Shown: positions 42,361-51,118 of the stretch, piece after piece | Numbering within the stretch: the stretch's first letter is position 1 | Layout of the letters: every line of letters begins with the position of its first letter | From: Actinopolyspora mortivallis DSM 44261 | GTDB lineage: Bacteria > Actinomycetota > Actinomycetes > Mycobacteriales > Pseudonocardiaceae | Length of the DNA: 64,000 nucleotides | Direction: 5' to 3' | NCBI RefSeq assembly: GCF_000384035.1 | Contig: NZ_KB913024.1 | Location: 3,543,899 to 3,607,898, forward strand | Program-made: the position numbers and the translations under genes | Notes under the pieces: generated by a model | Seen by the model: only the letters and a program-made list of their open reading frames with translations | Told to the model about the DNA's origin: nothing | Databases searched by the model: none

Positions 42361-44769
42361 TCACCCGACTAACTCGTTGTCGCCCGTGGACTCGGCGATG
42401 GCCGTGCTCCTGCGCTTGGAGACGATCACCGCCGCCACGATCGCCCCCACACACAGCACCGCGATCACCGTCCGCAACGGTGCCGAGCCCTCCATGCCCA
42501 CCGTGACGGTGACCACGGCGGGAGCCACCAGCACCGAAACCAGGTTCATCACCTTCAGCAGCGGGTTGATCGCGGGACCGGCGGTGTCCTTGAACGGATC
42601 ACCCACGGTGTCGCCGATGACGGTGGCCTCGTGGGCCTCCGAGCCCTTGCCACCGTGGTGACCGTCCTCCACCAGTTTCTTGGCGTTGTCCCAGGCTCCT
42701 CCCGAGTTGGCCAGGAAGATAGCCATCAGGGCTCCCACCGCGATCGCCCCGGCCAGATAACCGGCCAGCGGACCGACCCCGAGCCCGAAACCGACCGCCA
42801 CCGGAGCGAGCACGGCCAACAGCCCCGGAGTGGTCAACTCCCGCAGCGAGTCCCGGGTGCAGATGTCGACCACCCGCCCGTACTCCGGACGCTCCGAACC
42901 GTCCATGATTCCGGGCTTGGCGGAGAACTGCCTGCGCACCTCGTACACGACCGCACCGGCCGCCCGGGAGACGGCGTTGATCGCCAGCCCCGCGAACAGG
43001 AACACCACCGCGGCGCCGATCGCCACCCCCACGAGCACGTTCGGGGCGTAGACCAGGAACTCGGCCGCCGCGATCTCGACCCCCAGCCCGGCCAGCGCGG
43101 AACCGATGGCGTCCCGGTAGGAGCCGAACAGGGCGGTGGCCGCGAGCACGGCCGTGGCGATCGCTATCCCCTTGGTGATGGCCTTGGTGGTGTTGCCCAC
43201 CGCGTCGAGTTCGGTGAGCACGTCGGCCCCGGAACCCTCGAACTCACCGGACATCTCGGCGATGCCCTGCGCGTTGTCCGCGACCGGCCCGAAGGTGTCC
43301 ATGGCCACGATCACCCCGACCGTGGTCAGCAGACCGCACCCGGCCAGCGCCACAGCGAACAGGGCCACCGAGATGGAACCGGACAGCAGGAAGGCCCCGA
43401 ACACCGCGGCGGCGATCACCAGCGTCGTGTACACGGCCGACTCGAAGCCCACCGAGAAGCCGGTGAGGATGACGGTGGCCGGACCCGTGGTGGAGGACTG
43501 CCCCACGTCCCGCACCGGTTTGCGTTCGGTCGCGGTGAAGTAGCCGGTGAGCTTGAGGATCACCACGGCCAACGCGATCCCGATGAGCACCGCGACCAGG
43601 GCGACCACGGCCGGGTTGCCGGGCAGCTCGCGCACGGAGGGCGCCACCCCGGTCAGCCCCGCGTAGGAGCCGGGCAGGTAGACCAGCGCGGCCACGGCAC
43701 AGGCCAGCCCGGAGGCCCCGGCGGAGAGGTAGAAGGAACGGTTGATCGACCGCAGCGCCCCCTCGCCCGCGCGGGCCCTGGTGACGTAGACGCCCAGCAC
43801 CGCCGTGACCACCCCGATCGCGGGCACGATGAGCGGAAACAGCAGCCCCTGGGTGCCGAAGGCGGCCGTGCCCAGGATCAACGAGGCGACCAGAGTGACC
43901 GCGTAGGATTCGAAGAGATCCGCGGCCATGCCCGCGCAGTCACCGACGTTGTCCCCGACGTTGTCGGCGATCGTCGCCGCGTTGCGCGGATCGTCCTCGG
44001 GGATGTTCTGTTCCACCTTGCCCACCAGGTCCGCGCCCACGTCGGCGGCCTTGGTGAAGATGCCGCCACCGACGCGCATGAACATCGCCAGCAGGGCGGC
44101 ACCGAAACCGAAACCCTCCAGCACGCGGGGTGCCTGACCCGCGTAGACGAGCACCACCAGGGCGGTGCCGAACAGTCCCAGCCCGATCGTGCTCATCCCG
44201 ACCACGCCTCCGGTGCGGAAGGCGATCCGCATCGCCTTGGCCCGCCCGCCGGAGGGTTCGTTCGCCGCCGCGGCCACCCGCAGGTTGGCCCGTGTGGACA
44301 GCCACATCCCGAGGTAGCCGATGAGGGCGGAGAACACCGCCCCGAACAGGAAGAAGACCGATCTGCCTACGCGCTCCTCCGCGCTTTCGGCGGGCAGCGC
44401 GAAAAGCAGCAGGAACACCACCACGGCGAAAACGGCCAGGGTACGGAACTGTCTGTTGAGATAGGCCGCCGCTCCCTCCTGTACCGCCCTGGCGATCTCG
44501 CGCATCCGCTCCGAACCCTCACCGGCCGCCAGGACCTCCCTGATGAGGACGTAGCCGACGACCAGCGCGGCGAGCGCGATCACCAGCACCGCGGCGACGA
44601 GGGTGTAGTCGGCGGCGTCCAGCCGCAGCTGGTGCAGCTGCGAGTCCTGTGCCAGCAGCCGCGCCCCGTGCGAAAGACGGTCCGGTTCCGCGCCCCCACC
44701 TCCCGGCGGCTCGGGACGCGGCGGACCGTGGCCGTCCCACCCGGGGCGGGAAACACTGAGCAGGGACAT
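42361..44769 (-). CDS. hppA: K+-independent membrane H+-translocating pyrophosphatase
   Basis: Pumps protons with the energy of PPi. The 802-residue protein has about 16 helices, the hallmark DNVGDNVGDCAGMAADLFE near residue 270, AADVGADLVGKVE before it, and VGDPFKDTAGPAINPL near the end. The determinant of K+ dependence reads GNTTKAITKG (about residue 525): Lys in place of the K+-dependent Ala, and Thr for Gly, so K+ independence is expected. The first 50 residues are a Pro/Gly-rich extension. The ATG at 44769 has AGGAGGACGG. It is inserted relative to the mycobacterial order. Confidence 0.95.
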   Translation of the reverse strand: MSLLSVSRPGWDGHGPPRPEPPGGGGAEPDRLSHGARLLAQDSQLHQLRLDAADYTLVAAVLVIALAALVVGYVLIREVLAAGEGSERMREIARAVQEGAAAYLNRQFRTLAVFAVVVFLLLFALPAESAEERVGRSVFFLFGAVFSALIGYLGMWLSTRANLRVAAAANEPSGGRAKAMRIAFRTGGVVGMSTIGLGLFGTALVVLVYAGQAPRVLEGFGFGAALLAMFMRVGGGIFTKAADVGADLVGKVEQNIPEDDPRNAATIADNVGDNVGDCAGMAADLFESYAVTLVASLILGTAAFGTQGLLFPLIVPAIGVVTAVLGVYVTRARAGEGALRSINRSFYLSAGASGLACAVAALVYLPGSYAGLTGVAPSVRELPGNPAVVALVAVLIGIALAVVILKLTGYFTATERKPVRDVGQSSTTGPATVILTGFSVGFESAVYTTLVIAAAVFGAFLLSGSISVALFAVALAGCGLLTTVGVIVAMDTFGPVADNAQGIAEMSGEFEGSGADVLTELDAVGNTTKAITKGIAIATAVLAATALFGSYRDAIGSALAGLGVEIAAAEFLVYAPNVLVGVAIGAAVVFLFAGLAINAVSRAAGAVVYEVRRQFSAKPGIMDGSERPEYGRVVDICTRDSLRELTTPGLLAVLAPVAVGFGLGVGPLAGYLAGAIAVGALMAIFLANSGGAWDNAKKLVEDGHHGGKGSEAHEATVIGDTVGDPFKDTAGPAINPLLKVMNLVSVLVAPAVVTVTVGMEGSAPLRTVIAVLCVGAIVAAVIVSKRRSTAIAESTGDNELVG

Positions 44770-45061
44770 CCGTCCTCCTCGGTCGTAGTCGGGTGCGCCC
44801 TCGGGAACACCTCCCGACGGGCGGTACCCGCGACGCGGGACGAGTCGCGGAACACCCCGCGAGACAGGTCCTGCGTCGCCTCCGTCCACGATGTGTCCTT
44901 GTTCACCGTGTGATATTTCACTCGTTCCGAGGTGGGGATTTTTCCATCATGGACCGATCAAGGCATCCGCACGATCACCCGTTCAGGGGCGTCGCGGGCA
45001 ACAGTCTCCGCGCGCGGACGGCGCCCCCGAACCGGACACACACCTGTGCGAGGCTCGATCC

Positions 45062-47434
45062 GTGAGTTCCATCGGAGAGGGACCGTCGGGGGCGGAGCCC
45101 CACGGCGGAAACGGTCCGGAACTGCTCGACAGGGTGCTGGCCGGAACTCCGCCGGCCGAGTCCCCGCTGCGGCACGTGGAACGGCTCCCCGCCAGACCCG
45201 CCCGTCACGGGGAATGGCCGGAGTGGGTTCCGGCACGGGTGCTGCGGGCACTGCGCGCCCGGGGCACGGAACTGCCGTGGAGCCACCAGAGCCGGGCGGC
45301 GGAGGCCGCCCACGGGGGAGAGCACGTGGTGCTGGCCACCGGCACCGCCTCGGGAAAGTCCCTGGCCTACCAGCTGCCCGTGCTGGCCGCCCTGGAGCGG
45401 GACCCGCGCGCCACGGCGCTGTATCTGTCCCCGACCAAGGCGTTGGGCGCCGACCAGCTCCGTGCCGTGGAGGAACTGGGCCTCGACGGGATCCGGCCCG
45501 CCACCCACGACGGCGACACCCCCACGGAGGAACGCGAGTGGACGCGGGCCCACTCCAGATGGGTGTTCACCAATCCGGACATGCTGCACCACAGCATCCT
45601 GCCCAGGCACCACCGCTGGGCGCGTCTCTTCCGCGGTCTGACCCACGTCGTCGTCGACGAGTGCCACACCTACCGCGGCGTGTTCGGCTCGCACATCGCC
45701 CTGCTGCTGCGCAGACTGCACCGGATAGCCCGACACCACGGCTCCCACCCCGTGTTCGTGCTCGCCTCCGCCACGATCGCCGAACCCGCCCAGCTGGGGC
45801 AGCGACTCACCGGACAGCGGTGTCTGGCCGTCACCGAGGACGGCTCCCCGCGCGGGGCACGGGCGGTGGCCCTGTGGGAACCCCCGCTGCTCGACGAGAT
45901 CACCGGGGAGAACGGGGTTCCGGTACGGCGTTCGGCCGGGGCGGAGACCGCGCGGGTCCTCAGCGACCTCGTTCTCGAGTCCGCCCGGTGCCTGGCGTTC
46001 GTCCGGTCCCGTGTGGGCGCGGAACTCGCCGCCGTCGGTGCCGGCCGCGCCCTGCGCGAGGTCGCCCCGGAACTGGCGGACAGGGTGGCCGCCTACCGGG
46101 GCGGATACCTCCCCGAACAACGCAGGGAGCTCGAACGAGCCCTGCTGTCCGGGAAGCTGCTCGCGCTGACCACCACCAACGCCCTCGAACTCGGGGTGGA
46201 CATCTCCGGGCTGGACGCGGTGGTGCTGGCCGGATACCCGGGAACGCTGGCCTCCTTCTGGCAGCAGGCGGGCCGGGCCGGGCGGGAAGGGGGCGACGCG
46301 CTGGTCGTGTTCGTGGCCCGCGACGATCCGCTCGACACCTACCTGGTTCATCATCCGTCCGCGGTGTTCGACAAACCCGTGGAGGCCACGGTGCTCGACC
46401 CGGGCAATCCGCACGTGCTGCACCCCCACCTGGAGTGCGCGGCCGCGGAACTGCCGCTGGGCGAGCACGACCTGGACGCCTTCGGAGGTGCCGCCGCGCG
46501 GGAGGCCGTGGAGGAGCTCCGGAGTGCGGGCAGGCTCCGGGCCCGTCCGAAGGGGTGGTACTGGACGAGTCGGACTCCTCCGCACCGCACGGTGGAGCTG
46601 CGCGGCTCGGGGGGACAACAGGTGATGGTCGTCGAGGGGGACACGGGGCGGGTGCTGGGCACGGTGGATCCCGAGTCGGCCCACGGTCTCGTCCACCCGG
46701 GCGCCGTCTACCTGCACCGGGGCGAGTCGTTCGTCGTGGACGAACTCGACACGGAGGAGGGGATCGCCCTGGTTCACGCCGAGGACCCCGAGTGGCACAC
46801 CACCCCACGCGAGGAAACCGACATCACGGTGCTGGAGACCCAGCGCGGACACCGTCTCGCCCCCAGTGTGGCCGCCCACCTCGGCTCCGTGGAGGTCACC
46901 TCGCGGGTGGTCGGTTATCTCCGCAGACTGCCCAGCGGGGAGATCCTCGACCAGGCACCGCTGGACCTGCCGGCTCGCAGGCTGACCACGCTCGCCGTCT
47001 GGTACACCCTCGACCAGGAGTCCCTGACCGGCAGCGCGCCGGGAAGCGCCGGACTGGATCCGGCACGTGTTCCCGGCGCGCTGCACGCGGCCGAGCACGC
47101 GGCGATCGGCCTGCTACCGCTGTTCGCCACCTGCGACCGCTGGGACATCGGCGGGGTGTCCACCGCGTCGCACCCGGACACCGGGGAGGCGACGGTGTTC
47201 GTGCACGACGGTCACCCCGGAGGCGCCGGCTTCGCCGAACGGGGCTTCGCCGCGCTGCATCCCTGGCTGGCCGCCACGCGGGAGGCGATCGTCTCCTGCG
47301 AGTGCCCGGCTGGCTGCCCTTCCTGCGTGCAGTCACCGAAGTGCGGCAACGGCAACGAACCGCTGGACAAGGCCGGAGCCGTGGCCGTGCTCGACGTGGT
47401 GCTGGCCGGTGACCAAGCGGTTCCTACGGAATGA
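45062..47434 (+). CDS. DECH-box helicase of the helicase/secretion neighbourhood (MrfA/YprA-like)
   Basis: Superfamily 2 helicase, 790 residues. It has ATGTASGKSLAYQLP (Walker A), LSPTKALGADQL, VVDECHTYRG (DECH) and ASATIAEP, then a second RecA-like domain with ALELGVDISGLDAVV and QQAGRAGREG. The C-terminal DUF1998-type domain ends with four Cys (CECPAGCPSCVQSPKC), matching MrfA-like DNA-repair helicases. The GTG at 45062 gives the homologous start. It corresponds to Rv3649 and is transcribed away from hppA, towards the convergent prim-pol gene. Confidence 0.93.
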   Translation: MSSIGEGPSGAEPHGGNGPELLDRVLAGTPPAESPLRHVERLPARPARHGEWPEWVPARVLRALRARGTELPWSHQSRAAEAAHGGEHVVLATGTASGKSLAYQLPVLAALERDPRATALYLSPTKALGADQLRAVEELGLDGIRPATHDGDTPTEEREWTRAHSRWVFTNPDMLHHSILPRHHRWARLFRGLTHVVVDECHTYRGVFGSHIALLLRRLHRIARHHGSHPVFVLASATIAEPAQLGQRLTGQRCLAVTEDGSPRGARAVALWEPPLLDEITGENGVPVRRSAGAETARVLSDLVLESARCLAFVRSRVGAELAAVGAGRALREVAPELADRVAAYRGGYLPEQRRELERALLSGKLLALTTTNALELGVDISGLDAVVLAGYPGTLASFWQQAGRAGREGGDALVVFVARDDPLDTYLVHHPSAVFDKPVEATVLDPGNPHVLHPHLECAAAELPLGEHDLDAFGGAAAREAVEELRSAGRLRARPKGWYWTSRTPPHRTVELRGSGGQQVMVVEGDTGRVLGTVDPESAHGLVHPGAVYLHRGESFVVDELDTEEGIALVHAEDPEWHTTPREETDITVLETQRGHRLAPSVAAHLGSVEVTSRVVGYLRRLPSGEILDQAPLDLPARRLTTLAVWYTLDQESLTGSAPGSAGLDPARVPGALHAAEHAAIGLLPLFATCDRWDIGGVSTASHPDTGEATVFVHDGHPGGAGFAERGFAALHPWLAATREAIVSCECPAGCPSCVQSPKCGNGNEPLDKAGAVAVLDVVLAGDQAVPTE

Positions 47435-47535
47435 GCCACCGAGGTGCTCGGGTACCGGCACGTGAGTCGACGCCTCGCGCCGTCGCGGGGCATCCGACCC
47501 ACGCACCGACACCCGAGCCACTCCGTCCGAGGGAG

Positions 47536-48171
47536 TCACGCGAACACCGCGAGGGTCCGGGCGTTGTCACTGGCGCGTTCGGCCGGATCGTGCAGCCCGG
47601 TCAGCAGGGCCTCCTGCACGTGCTCCGGCTCGGGCAGCCACCAGTCGCACACCTGGGGTTTGACCCGCCAGTGCAGCACCCCCTGGGGGAAGGTCGACGG
47701 CGGGAGCGGCACCCAGCTGCCCCCGGAGTGCAGCACGAGTCCCGCCGCCCCGAGTTCCTCGTGCAGTCGCTGCCCACCACGGCTCAGGAAGTACCACCGC
47801 CCGTGGGGGGTGGCGGCCATCGGAACCGGGCGTCCCCGCCCGCGGAGCGCGCGGGCCGCGCGGCGGCCGAGGTCGGCCTCCACCTCGATCGCCTCGATCT
47901 CCGGACCGGTGGCCAGCAGGACGCTGTGCGGGTGTTTCGACCACCACGCGGCGATCCCGTCGGTGTTCCCCGCTCTGTCCGCCCAGTCCTCCCACACCGG
48001 GATCGGACCTTCCGACAGGACCTCCTCCGACGAGGAGTCCGAAGCGCTCCATCCTCCCGGGACCGGATAGGTCCCCGGAAAGACCGGCCAGCCGCGCGAG
48101 ACCAGTTCGAGAACCTGAACACGCAGCTCGATCCGGAAGGCGCTGTGCCAACCTTCCGCCGCCAAATCCAT
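47536..48171 (-). CDS. Bifunctional primase/polymerase-domain (AEP) protein
   Basis: A 211-residue protein that is little more than one prim-pol N-terminal domain. It has an N-terminal helix followed by RGWPVFPGTYPV, a WEDWADRAGNTDGIAAWWSKHPHSVLLATG segment, IEAIEVEADLG (acidic metal-site-like), and the product-side PHGRWYFLSRGG. Plasmid replication proteins carry this domain fused to a helicase; here there is none. The ATG at 48171 begins MDLAAEGWHS. Many actinobacteria encode such short proteins; whether they synthesise primers is not known. Confidence 0.8.
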   Translation of the reverse strand: MDLAAEGWHSAFRIELRVQVLELVSRGWPVFPGTYPVPGGWSASDSSSEEVLSEGPIPVWEDWADRAGNTDGIAAWWSKHPHSVLLATGPEIEAIEVEADLGRRAARALRGRGRPVPMAATPHGRWYFLSRGGQRLHEELGAAGLVLHSGGSWVPLPPSTFPQGVLHWRVKPQVCDWWLPEPEHVQEALLTGLHDPAERASDNARTLAVFA

Positions 48172-48304
48172 TCCGTCTCGCCTCCTTGTTCCGGGCTCGT
48201 ACTCCCACGAAACGGCACCGCTGGGTGTCGAGTACACCCCCGTGTCGACGACCGGTAGCCGGAGAACGGCGAGCGTGATTCGGATAACAGGACGACCGAA
48301 GAAC

Positions 48305-48742
48305 TCAGCATGACGAGTGGTCGTGCCGACACCGTTCATCGTGGACCGGACCCGCGTGTGCCCTGCCGGTGACACGCCGGAACCCCGGCGGCCCGACGTT
48401 CCGGGAGGACGCGGTACGCACCCGGGCGTGCCCCTGCCGCATCCGGCAGGAAAGCAACACGATCCCGGTGTCCCGCACCACGCGCTCCGCCCGGGCACAG
48501 GCGGTGTCCGTTCCCCACGGCGCGTGCGCGGCCGCCGCGAGAGCCGCCAGGTCGGCGGTGCCCTGCACGCGGTGGCGTTCCACCACCAGGCTGCCCACCT
48601 GGAGTCCCAACCACACCACCGTCAGCACGGCCACGGACAACACCGCCCCCACGAGCGTGATCCCACCCCGGTCGTCGCCCCCACCGGAGACTCCCACCGG
48701 TCTCCCACCCCCGAAAGCGGCCGATCTCCGTTCCGCGTTCAC
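48305..48742 (-). CDS. TadE-like protein of the helicase/secretion neighbourhood (Rv3654c-like)
   Basis: A 145-residue minor-pilin-like protein. A short Gly-rich N terminus and GGITLVGAVLSVAVLTVVWLGLQVGSLVVERHRVQGTADLAALAAA form the single TadG/E-type helix and the following amphipathic helix. Cys residues in DTACARAE and LLSCRM may form a disulfide outside the membrane. The GTG at 48742 overlaps the stop of the upstream tadE by 4 nt (GTGA). It is the last gene of the Tad-like operon. Confidence 0.85.
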   Translation of the reverse strand: MNAERRSAAFGGGRPVGVSGGGDDRGGITLVGAVLSVAVLTVVWLGLQVGSLVVERHRVQGTADLAALAAAAHAPWGTDTACARAERVVRDTGIVLLSCRMRQGHARVRTASSRNVGPPGFRRVTGRAHAGPVHDERCRHDHSSC

Positions 48743-49176
48743 CCGGAAACACCTCCGAGATCTCCGGAACCCGCCGGGACGTCCACCCCCGGTTCCCGTA
48801 CCGCACGGGCCTCCGCCCGCAGCTCGGGAACCAGCCCTCCGGCAGGGGCGGCCGTGACCACGACCGAGACGTGGTCCTTGTCCCGCCGCACGGTGAGTTC
48901 GGCTTCCCACGGGGACAGCGCCCGCACCGCCTGCCGCGCTCGTTCGGAGTCACCCCTGGCCACCAGCCTCGCCGCCTCCATCGCGGCGTCGGTGCAGCGA
49001 AGCTGGACGAACACCGCAGAGACACCGACCAGCACCAACGTGAACGCGGCCATCAGCGAGCAGATCCCCAGCGCGGCCTCCACGGTGACCGCGCCTGCCT
49101 CCGAACCCCCGTTCCCGAGGGGCCGCCGGGCCGCGACCGGCTCCGCCCCGGGGGAGCCGTCGAGGTCACCGGTCAT
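48739..49176 (-). CDS. TadE-like pseudopilin (Rv3655c-like)
   Basis: A 145-residue protein with the TadE N-terminal signature (EAGAVTVEAALGICSLMAAFTLVLVGVSAVFVQLRCTDAAMEAARLVARGD). The Glu in TVEAALG sits where prepilin-type peptidases require Glu+5. The C-terminal half is a small periplasmic domain (AELTVRRDKDHVSVVVTAAP) with a Pro/Gly tail. The ATG at 49176 lies one base after the stop of the Flp-like gene. Confidence 0.88.
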   Translation of the reverse strand: MTGDLDGSPGAEPVAARRPLGNGGSEAGAVTVEAALGICSLMAAFTLVLVGVSAVFVQLRCTDAAMEAARLVARGDSERARQAVRALSPWEAELTVRRDKDHVSVVVTAAPAGGLVPELRAEARAVREPGVDVPAGSGDLGGVSG

Positions 49177-49177
49177 C

Positions 49178-49426
49178 TCACGAGCCCCCGCCGAACGAAG
49201 GTTCCGACAGGGCCCGCCGCACCAACGAACTCAGCGCCTCGGTCACCGCGTCACTGGTGACCACGGTGTAGAGCAACGCGGCGAACGCGGCGGCGGCAAG
49301 GGTCCCGATCGCGTACTCGGCGGTGCTCATGCCCTCCTCCCCGCCGAGAGGACGACGTACTCCCCGTCCGAGACGGCGAAGGAGTTTCCTCGCACCTCGG
49401 TGCGGCAGCGTTCCGGACACCACCAT
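49178..49426 (-). CDS. Flp-like prepilin (DUF4244, Rv3656c-like)
   Basis: An 82-residue major-pilin candidate. A basic leader ends EEG and is followed by MSTAEYAIGTLAAAAFAALLYTVV, so cleavage after Gly32 would leave Met1 and Glu5 of the mature pilin, the pattern required by prepilin peptidases. The rest is a short amphipathic helix (ALSSLVRRALSEPSFGGGS). No prepilin peptidase is encoded in the window. The ATG at 49426 has AGGGAAA upstream. Confidence 0.85.
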   Translation of the reverse strand: MVVSGTLPHRGARKLLRRLGRGVRRPLGGEEGMSTAEYAIGTLAAAAFAALLYTVVTSDAVTEALSSLVRRALSEPSFGGGS

Positions 49427-49520
49427 GATGCTGTTTCCCTTCCTCTTCGGATTGCCGACAACACACCTTCCGCGCCTTCCGGGCGCGGCTTCCCACCCCG
49501 ACGGACCGGAGGGCGTCCCG

Positions 49521-50297
49521 TCACCGGGTCAGCTCCAGGCCGTGCACCATCCCCAGCACGACGGGCAACACCCCCAGACAGAAGAAGGCGGGCAGAAAAC
49601 ACAGCCCGAGCGGAGCGGTCACCCACACCTCGGTCCGCCGCACTCGGGCTTCGGCCTCCTCGCGTACCTCTTCCCAGGCCCGCGCGGACAGCTCCTCGGC
49701 GGCCGGGGTCAGACCGCTACCGCTGCGCGCGCTGCGCCGCGCTGCACCGGCCAGCTCGGCGGTCTCGGGCACCCGCGAGGCGGGTTCCCATGCGGCCACC
49801 GGGTCCGAGCCCAGTTCGAGCGCGCGGGCGACTTCGTTCAGCACCTCCGCCGCCCGCCCCTCGAACTCCTCGGCCACCTCCCGCAACAGCACCGGTGTCG
49901 ACAGCCCCGCCCGTACTCCCGCCGCGAACAGGTTCCATCCCGCCGCCGAGCGCAGTGGTGAGAACTTCTTCCGGGGGTTTCGAGTAAGCCACGCGTGGAG
50001 GCCCCAAGCCGTCCCGGCGCCCGACAGGCCTGCCGCCACCGGCCCGAACAGCACCGCTGCCGCGAGACCGGCGAGCAGGCCGGCGCCCGCCGCAAGCGAA
50101 GCCGCTCCCCCACGCCGCCGGACGAAGGTGGCCGCCCGCGCTCGGAGCTGCCGGGCTCCTCCGAAACGGGACGGGATCCTCGGCTCCGCGCGAACACGCA
50201 GGCGGCTTCGCGAGGCTGTTCCCCCGCCCAGCAGCACCACCGCGGTGCCCAGGGCGAGCAACGCGAACGGGAGCGTCGAACCGACGTGGGGGTTCAC
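49521..50297 (-). CDS. Type II/IV secretion membrane protein TadC-like (T2SSF)
   Basis: A 258-residue inner-membrane platform protein with helices near residues 9-26, 70-105 and 230-255. Between them is the T2SSF helical bundle (AAGVRAGLSTPVLLREVAEEFEGRAAEVLNEVARALELGSDPVAAW). The GTG at 50297 overlaps the tadB stop (GTGA), so the two platform proteins are made together. It corresponds to Rv3657c. Confidence 0.88.
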   Translation of the reverse strand: MNPHVGSTLPFALLALGTAVVLLGGGTASRSRLRVRAEPRIPSRFGGARQLRARAATFVRRRGGAASLAAGAGLLAGLAAAVLFGPVAAGLSGAGTAWGLHAWLTRNPRKKFSPLRSAAGWNLFAAGVRAGLSTPVLLREVAEEFEGRAAEVLNEVARALELGSDPVAAWEPASRVPETAELAGAARRSARSGSGLTPAAEELSARAWEEVREEAEARVRRTEVWVTAPLGLCFLPAFFCLGVLPVVLGMVHGLELTR

Positions 50298-51118
50298 GAC
50301 CGCACCGCCGTTTCGGTCAGCCGCCGGATCCACAGCACACCGGCGCACAACAGTACGGCCCCCACCAGCAACAGGAGCTGTCCCACCGGGTCCGTGGCGA
50401 GCACGCCGAGCGGATCGGCCCCACTGGCCTGTCCCAGCAGCAGGCCGAGCACCGGCAGGCCGGTCAGCACTGTCGCGGTCGCCCGGGGCCCGGCCAGTTT
50501 CGCCTCGACCTCCCTGGCCAGACGCGCCCGCTGTTCCGCGTCCAGCCGAACGGCCTCCAACAGTCCGACCGGGGCCACGCCGTAGTGCTCGGACAGTCTC
50601 CAGCACCGCCTGAGTCGTTCCACCACGGGACGCAGCCCGTCCGGACAGCGCTCGTGTCCCCCCGACCCGGCCGGGCCACCCAGCCGAGTGGCCACGGCCA
50701 GTCCCTCGAAGACGGTGGAGACGGTTCCCCTCGTTTCGGCGGCCACCCCGGCAGCGGCCGATTCCGGGACGGCACCGCTACGCAGTTCACCGGTCATCAT
50801 GCGCAGCCCGGAGGCCAACTCGGTCAGCGCGCGTGCCGTCTCCGCGAACCGAGCGCTCCTTTCCCCGGTCCGCAGCATCACCGTCACCACCAGTGACACG
50901 GACACGGCTCCCGCCGGCCCCAGCAGCGTCCATCCGAACAGGGCCGCCGCCCAGGGGGCGAGTGGGCGGAAGGACCGGGGGCGCACCGACCGGGGACGTG
51001 CCCCCTCCTCGGAAGCCAGTCTGCGCGCCGGAGTGGGCGTGGGCCAGCACAGCAGGGCAGTGACCAGCAGGAGCGGTAGCGCGACGGCCACGGGTGACAG
51101 TCCTCGCACCCCGCTCAC
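50294..51118 (-). CDS. Type II/IV secretion membrane protein TadB-like
   Basis: A 274-residue platform protein. Hydrophobic segments near 9-25, 53-80, 210-228 and 243-262 surround a cytosolic T2SSF-type region (RFAETARALTELASGLRMMTGELRSGAVPESAAAGVA; LLEAVRLDAEQRARLAREVEAKLAGPRATATVL). The GTG at 51118 overlaps the tadA stop by 4 nt. It corresponds to Rv3658c. Confidence 0.88.
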   Translation of the reverse strand: MSGVRGLSPVAVALPLLLVTALLCWPTPTPARRLASEEGARPRSVRPRSFRPLAPWAAALFGWTLLGPAGAVSVSLVVTVMLRTGERSARFAETARALTELASGLRMMTGELRSGAVPESAAAGVAAETRGTVSTVFEGLAVATRLGGPAGSGGHERCPDGLRPVVERLRRCWRLSEHYGVAPVGLLEAVRLDAEQRARLAREVEAKLAGPRATATVLTGLPVLGLLLGQASGADPLGVLATDPVGQLLLLVGAVLLCAGVLWIRRLTETAVRS

